From Diploptera punctata (lineage: Eukaryota; Arthropoda; Insecta; Blattodea; Blaberidae): DNA of 64,000 bases. This document shows positions 62,697 through 64,000 of this stretch, one piece after another. The stretch lies in NCBI GenBank assembly GCA_030220185.1, contig JASPKZ010001233.1, positions 1,116,001 through 1,180,000 on the forward strand, given 5' to 3'. The translations under genes and the position numbers were made by a program. Numbering within the stretch: position 1 is the first letter of the stretch; each line of letters begins with the position of its first letter. Below the pieces are notes generated by a model. The model did not search any database, was not told the DNA's origin, and worked only from the letters and a program-made list of their open reading frames with translations.

Positions 62697-63056
62697 CATC
62701 CATCCATCCATAGTAATTCTGCCCAAAGGCAGGTCCTTCACTGCAATCATAGCATTTTCATGCTATGCTTGCAGCTTTACTAGGAAATTGTGTAGGTGTG
62801 GTAGCTTCCTGTTGCTTTCCACACCGGTGAAGGATGATGATGTTAATGATAATGGTAAGGATGATAATGATAAGGATGATGGCCATATGATTTTGGGGAC
62901 CGTTTGGGCCTTAAAGTTTTCCTGACATTTGTCTTACAGGTGAGGAAAAACCCCGATAAAAACCTCACCCAGAAAAGCTGCCCCGACCGGGGATTGAACC
63001 CGGGCCCGCTGCGTGACAAGGCAGCACACTACCCCGAGACCACAGCGGTGGACGCC
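62697..63056 (-). mobile_element. SINE family A copy 5, nearly complete
   Basis: Full length from head GTCCACCGCTGTGGTCTCGG through GGGTTCAATCCCCGG to the GGATGGATGGATGGATTATT end. Contains a (GATGAT) expansion at 62830-62880. It is the longest copy and the best template for the family. Confidence 0.85.
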
Positions 63057-63328
63057 ATTAATAATAAAATAACAAAAAGAAAATTTATAAAAATATTGTG
63101 TATTAGTTAATATATCCTCACATACTGTAAGGCAATTCTAGAAGCCACTTTATCAAGGACAGTACCACAAGAGTTTTCATCCTATCAACAATTCACAACC
63201 AGAGCATAGCAATATGAGTGAATTGTCCAAAGAGGTGATAACTCACTTTTATATATTTTATGACCATTTAGTGAATGACTTTTTAATAAAGAATATTAAT
63301 AATAAAATAGAAATATGTTATTTTTATA

Positions 63329-63646
63329 TCCATCCATAGTAATTCTGCCCAAGGGCAGGTCTTTCACTACAATCATAGCATTTTCATGCTATGCTTTGCA
63401 GCTTTACTAGGGAATTATAGGTGTGGTAACTTTCTGTTGCTTTCCACACCGGTGAAAGATGGTGATGATAATGATAAGGATCATGATGATGGCCAGATGA
63501 TTTTCGGGGACCATTGGGCCCTAAGCTTCCTGACATTTGTCTTACAGGTGAGAAAAAAACCCGAAAAAACCTCATCCAGGAAGCTTGTGTCGACTCGGGA
63601 TCGAATCCGGGCCCGCTGCATGACAAGGCAGCATGCTATCTCGAGG
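63329..63646 (-). mobile_element. SINE family A copy 6
   Basis: Same orientation. The head is truncated inside the A box (CTCGAGATAGCATGCTGCCT kept); body GGAAGCTTAGGGCCCAATGG; 3' end TTACTATGGATGGATATAA. Confidence 0.8.
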
Positions 63647-63699
63647 TATTTAATTGAATTTATGTAACAACGTTTTTATTATAAATTTAACATTTCTCA

Positions 63700-63955
63700 C
63701 TGAATGTTAATGGGTATTGTTAAAGTAATGTTAAAATTCCCATTAAAAAGTCTTCTTAAATAAGAAGCCATCATTTGCTTGCGTCAAGCAACGGTATTTG
63801 GTACTCTTGCAAATTGCAACGTATAAGAGAAAAATTTGCATTTTAGATTGGATACCTTAAGATAGGCCTGATGGTAGAGCATTAGTGTATAAAGCTAAAG
63901 GTCCTGGGTTCAAACTCCAGTCTAGGCATATATTTTTCTCTTCAAATATAATTGT
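63700..63955 (+). repeat. tRNA-like repeat unit
   Basis: AAGTCTTCTTAAATAAGAAG, AGAGAAAAATTTGCATTTTA, then a tRNA-like module (about 63855-63928) with GGTAGAGC, anticodon arm TTAGT-GTATAAA-GCTAA, GGGTTCAAACTCC, and TATTTTTCTCTTCAAATATA. The acceptor stem is eroded. Same about 250-bp unit as 57470-57735. Confidence 0.6.
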
Positions 63956-64000
63956 GTAACAATATTTTGGTAGAATGTCTTCTTTCTCAGTTCGAAAACT

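Noticed and set aside
3300..63955. CRISPR-like array from the many short repeated segments
   Set aside because: The repeats are dispersed, variably spaced and eukaryotic; no regular spacer structure and no cas genes.

Overview
The window is eukaryotic nuclear DNA, AT-rich and very repeat-dense. It holds two interrupted protein-coding genes on the + strand, and almost everything else is transposable-element (TE) debris inside their introns. GT-AG introns, the TE mixture (Penelope-like, mariner, piggyBac, hAT, pogo, Jockey/RTE/CR1-type non-LTR elements, several tRNA-derived SINEs, a DUF4817-like fragment) and the two animal glycoprotein/ectoenzyme genes point to an arthropod. An insect with a large, repeat-rich genome is most likely; the species cannot be fixed from sequence alone.

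Gene 1 (125-28656, +) is the 3' part of POFUT2, GDP-fucose protein O-fucosyltransferase 2. Six coding exons totalling 1050 nt join in phase to a stop at 28654-28656; the N-terminal exon(s) lie upstream of the window. Gene 2 (41374-62129 and beyond, +) is the 5' and catalytic part of an ENPP4/5-like ectonucleotide pyrophosphatase/phosphodiesterase. Five coding exons start at a signal-peptide ATG and carry the full metal-ligand and nucleophile set; the C-terminal membrane-anchor exon(s) lie beyond the window. Both enzymes act in the secretory pathway or at the cell surface, but nothing here suggests a joint pathway.

Layout. 0-28.7 kb: POFUT2 introns, with two nearly identical EN+ Penelope-like elements (PLEs) in opposite orientation (4085-6449 -, about 12380-14870 +), many palindromic PLE-derived elements, a mariner, a hAT, a piggyBac nested in a palindrome, CR1-like and other non-LTR fragments, SINEs and tRNA-like repeats. 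28.7-41.3 kb: intergenic, with a nearly full-length mariner, a Jockey element split by a Harbinger-like insertion, RTE 3' ends, a short Helitron, a pogo/Tigger-like remnant and tandem SINEs. 41.3-62.1 kb: ENPP gene, introns with RTE and other non-LTR remnants, a head-to-head pair of a second PLE family, and SINEs. 62.1-64 kb: SINEs and a tRNA-like repeat.

Most notable signal: the PLE termini and the palindromic elements carry hammerhead-ribozyme-like cores of the form CTGANGA-T-stem II-GAAAC-short loop-NUH. They often lie in inverted pairs, and a continuum runs from ORF-bearing PLEs to palindromes made only of the two termini plus a single asymmetric tail. Hammerheads in PLEs are established; the inverted arrangement, the constant extra T after CTGANGA and the abundance inside host introns are what deserve a second look. 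A second unusual layer is a repeat family with tRNA-like cloverleaves whose acceptor stems differ between copies yet stay complementary, often in inverted pairs.
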